DNA from: Candidatus Gastranaerophilales bacterium
Lineage (GTDB): Bacteria > Cyanobacteriota > Vampirovibrionia > Gastranaerophilales > Gastranaerophilaceae
DNA length: 6,806 nucleotides
Direction: 5' to 3'
NCBI GenBank assembly: GCA_905235825.1
Contig: CAJONH010000161.1
Coordinates: 1 to 6,806 of the forward strand
Under the pieces are notes generated by a model. The model made no database searches, was not told where the DNA came from, and saw nothing but the letters and a program-made list of their open reading frames with translations. Each line of letters opens with the position of its first letter. Position 1 is the first letter of the stretch. Below are positions 6,692 to 6,806 of this stretch, piece after piece. Position numbers and translations under genes: made by a program.

Positions 6692-6717
6692 TTTGGTAGG
6701 CTAAAGCCTACTCTACT
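6692..6717 (-). repeat. Palindromic repeat, copy 2 (inverted)
   Basis: Read on the minus strand this unit aligns without gaps to copy 1. Its stem is GTAGGCT (6696-6702) with AGCCTAC (6705-6711), fully paired. The five differences from copy 1 are all transitions. A 16-bp AT-rich spacer (6676-6691) separates the copies, so the pair could also form one large cruciform. Confidence 0.75.
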
Positions 6718-6806
6718 GCCTGTTTGAGCGAATGCGAGTTATGCCGTTCGGAGTTGAAATTAACAAAATAGGTATGAAGAATCCCGATTAGAAGATTTTT
6801 TCTTGA

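Larger units (their letters stand above)
6536..6806. other. Non-coding stretch with repeats, no gene supported
   Basis: No open frame here has both useful length and a ribosome site. The start of the stretch is richer in GC than the genes around it (19 of 32 bases at 6579-6610). It holds an interrupted hairpin (6596-6632), an inverted pair of palindromic repeats (6650-6717) and a 9-bp direct repeat, TGAAGAATC, at 6628-6636 and 6775-6783. No clear rho-independent terminator for the preceding gene is seen. Confidence 0.7.

Noticed and set aside
6650..6717. CRISPR array or attC site
   Set aside because: Only two units exist, they are inverted rather than direct, and there are no regular spacers or integron core sites.
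6696..6717. Rho-independent terminator of the 122-residue gene
   Set aside because: The stem is strong, but the following bases are CTCTACTGCC rather than a T run, and it lies about 160 nt past the stop codon.

Overview
This is an AT-rich bacterial chromosome fragment with dense, mostly co-directional housekeeping genes. A GT9 (LPS heptosyltransferase-like) glycosyltransferase together with a type IV pilus/type II secretion inner-membrane protein suggests a Gram-negative-type cell envelope. The low-GC coding and UUG/AUG start use do not fix the taxon. An uncultured low-GC lineage such as Gastranaerophilales (non-photosynthetic Cyanobacteria relatives) or Elusimicrobiota is a guess only.

Left and centre (1-4969, minus strand): four genes are read in the order pyrimidine-nucleoside phosphorylase (pdp), GT9 glycosyltransferase, methionyl-tRNA synthetase (metG) and peptide chain release factor 2 (prfB, cut by the left edge). 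The gaps are 40, 80 and 2 nt. A well-spaced promoter (TTGCAC, 17 nt, TATAAT) precedes pdp, no terminator is visible between the genes, and a weaker promoter may lie before metG. metG and prfB look translationally coupled: prfB begins at a UUG whose Shine-Dalgarno lies inside the last codons of metG. This prfB has no programmed frameshift, although a run of six T sits exactly at the usual frameshift site.

Right (5029-6535, plus strand): a gene transcribed divergently from pdp encodes a short GspF/PilC-family membrane protein, probably from a leaderless mRNA. It is followed by a 122-residue soluble protein that I do not recognise, preceded by its own -10 element and a 13-bp palindrome.

Right end (6536-6806): no gene is supportable. 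The stretch is locally richer in GC and holds an interrupted hairpin plus two inverted, diverged copies of a 26-bp palindromic repeat. The differences between the copies are all transitions, and one base pair of the stem has changed on both sides. This looks like a REP-like or miniature mobile repeat family and is the most unusual structure in the window. No complete new multi-gene system is visible; the main novelty candidates are this repeat and the unrecognised small protein.
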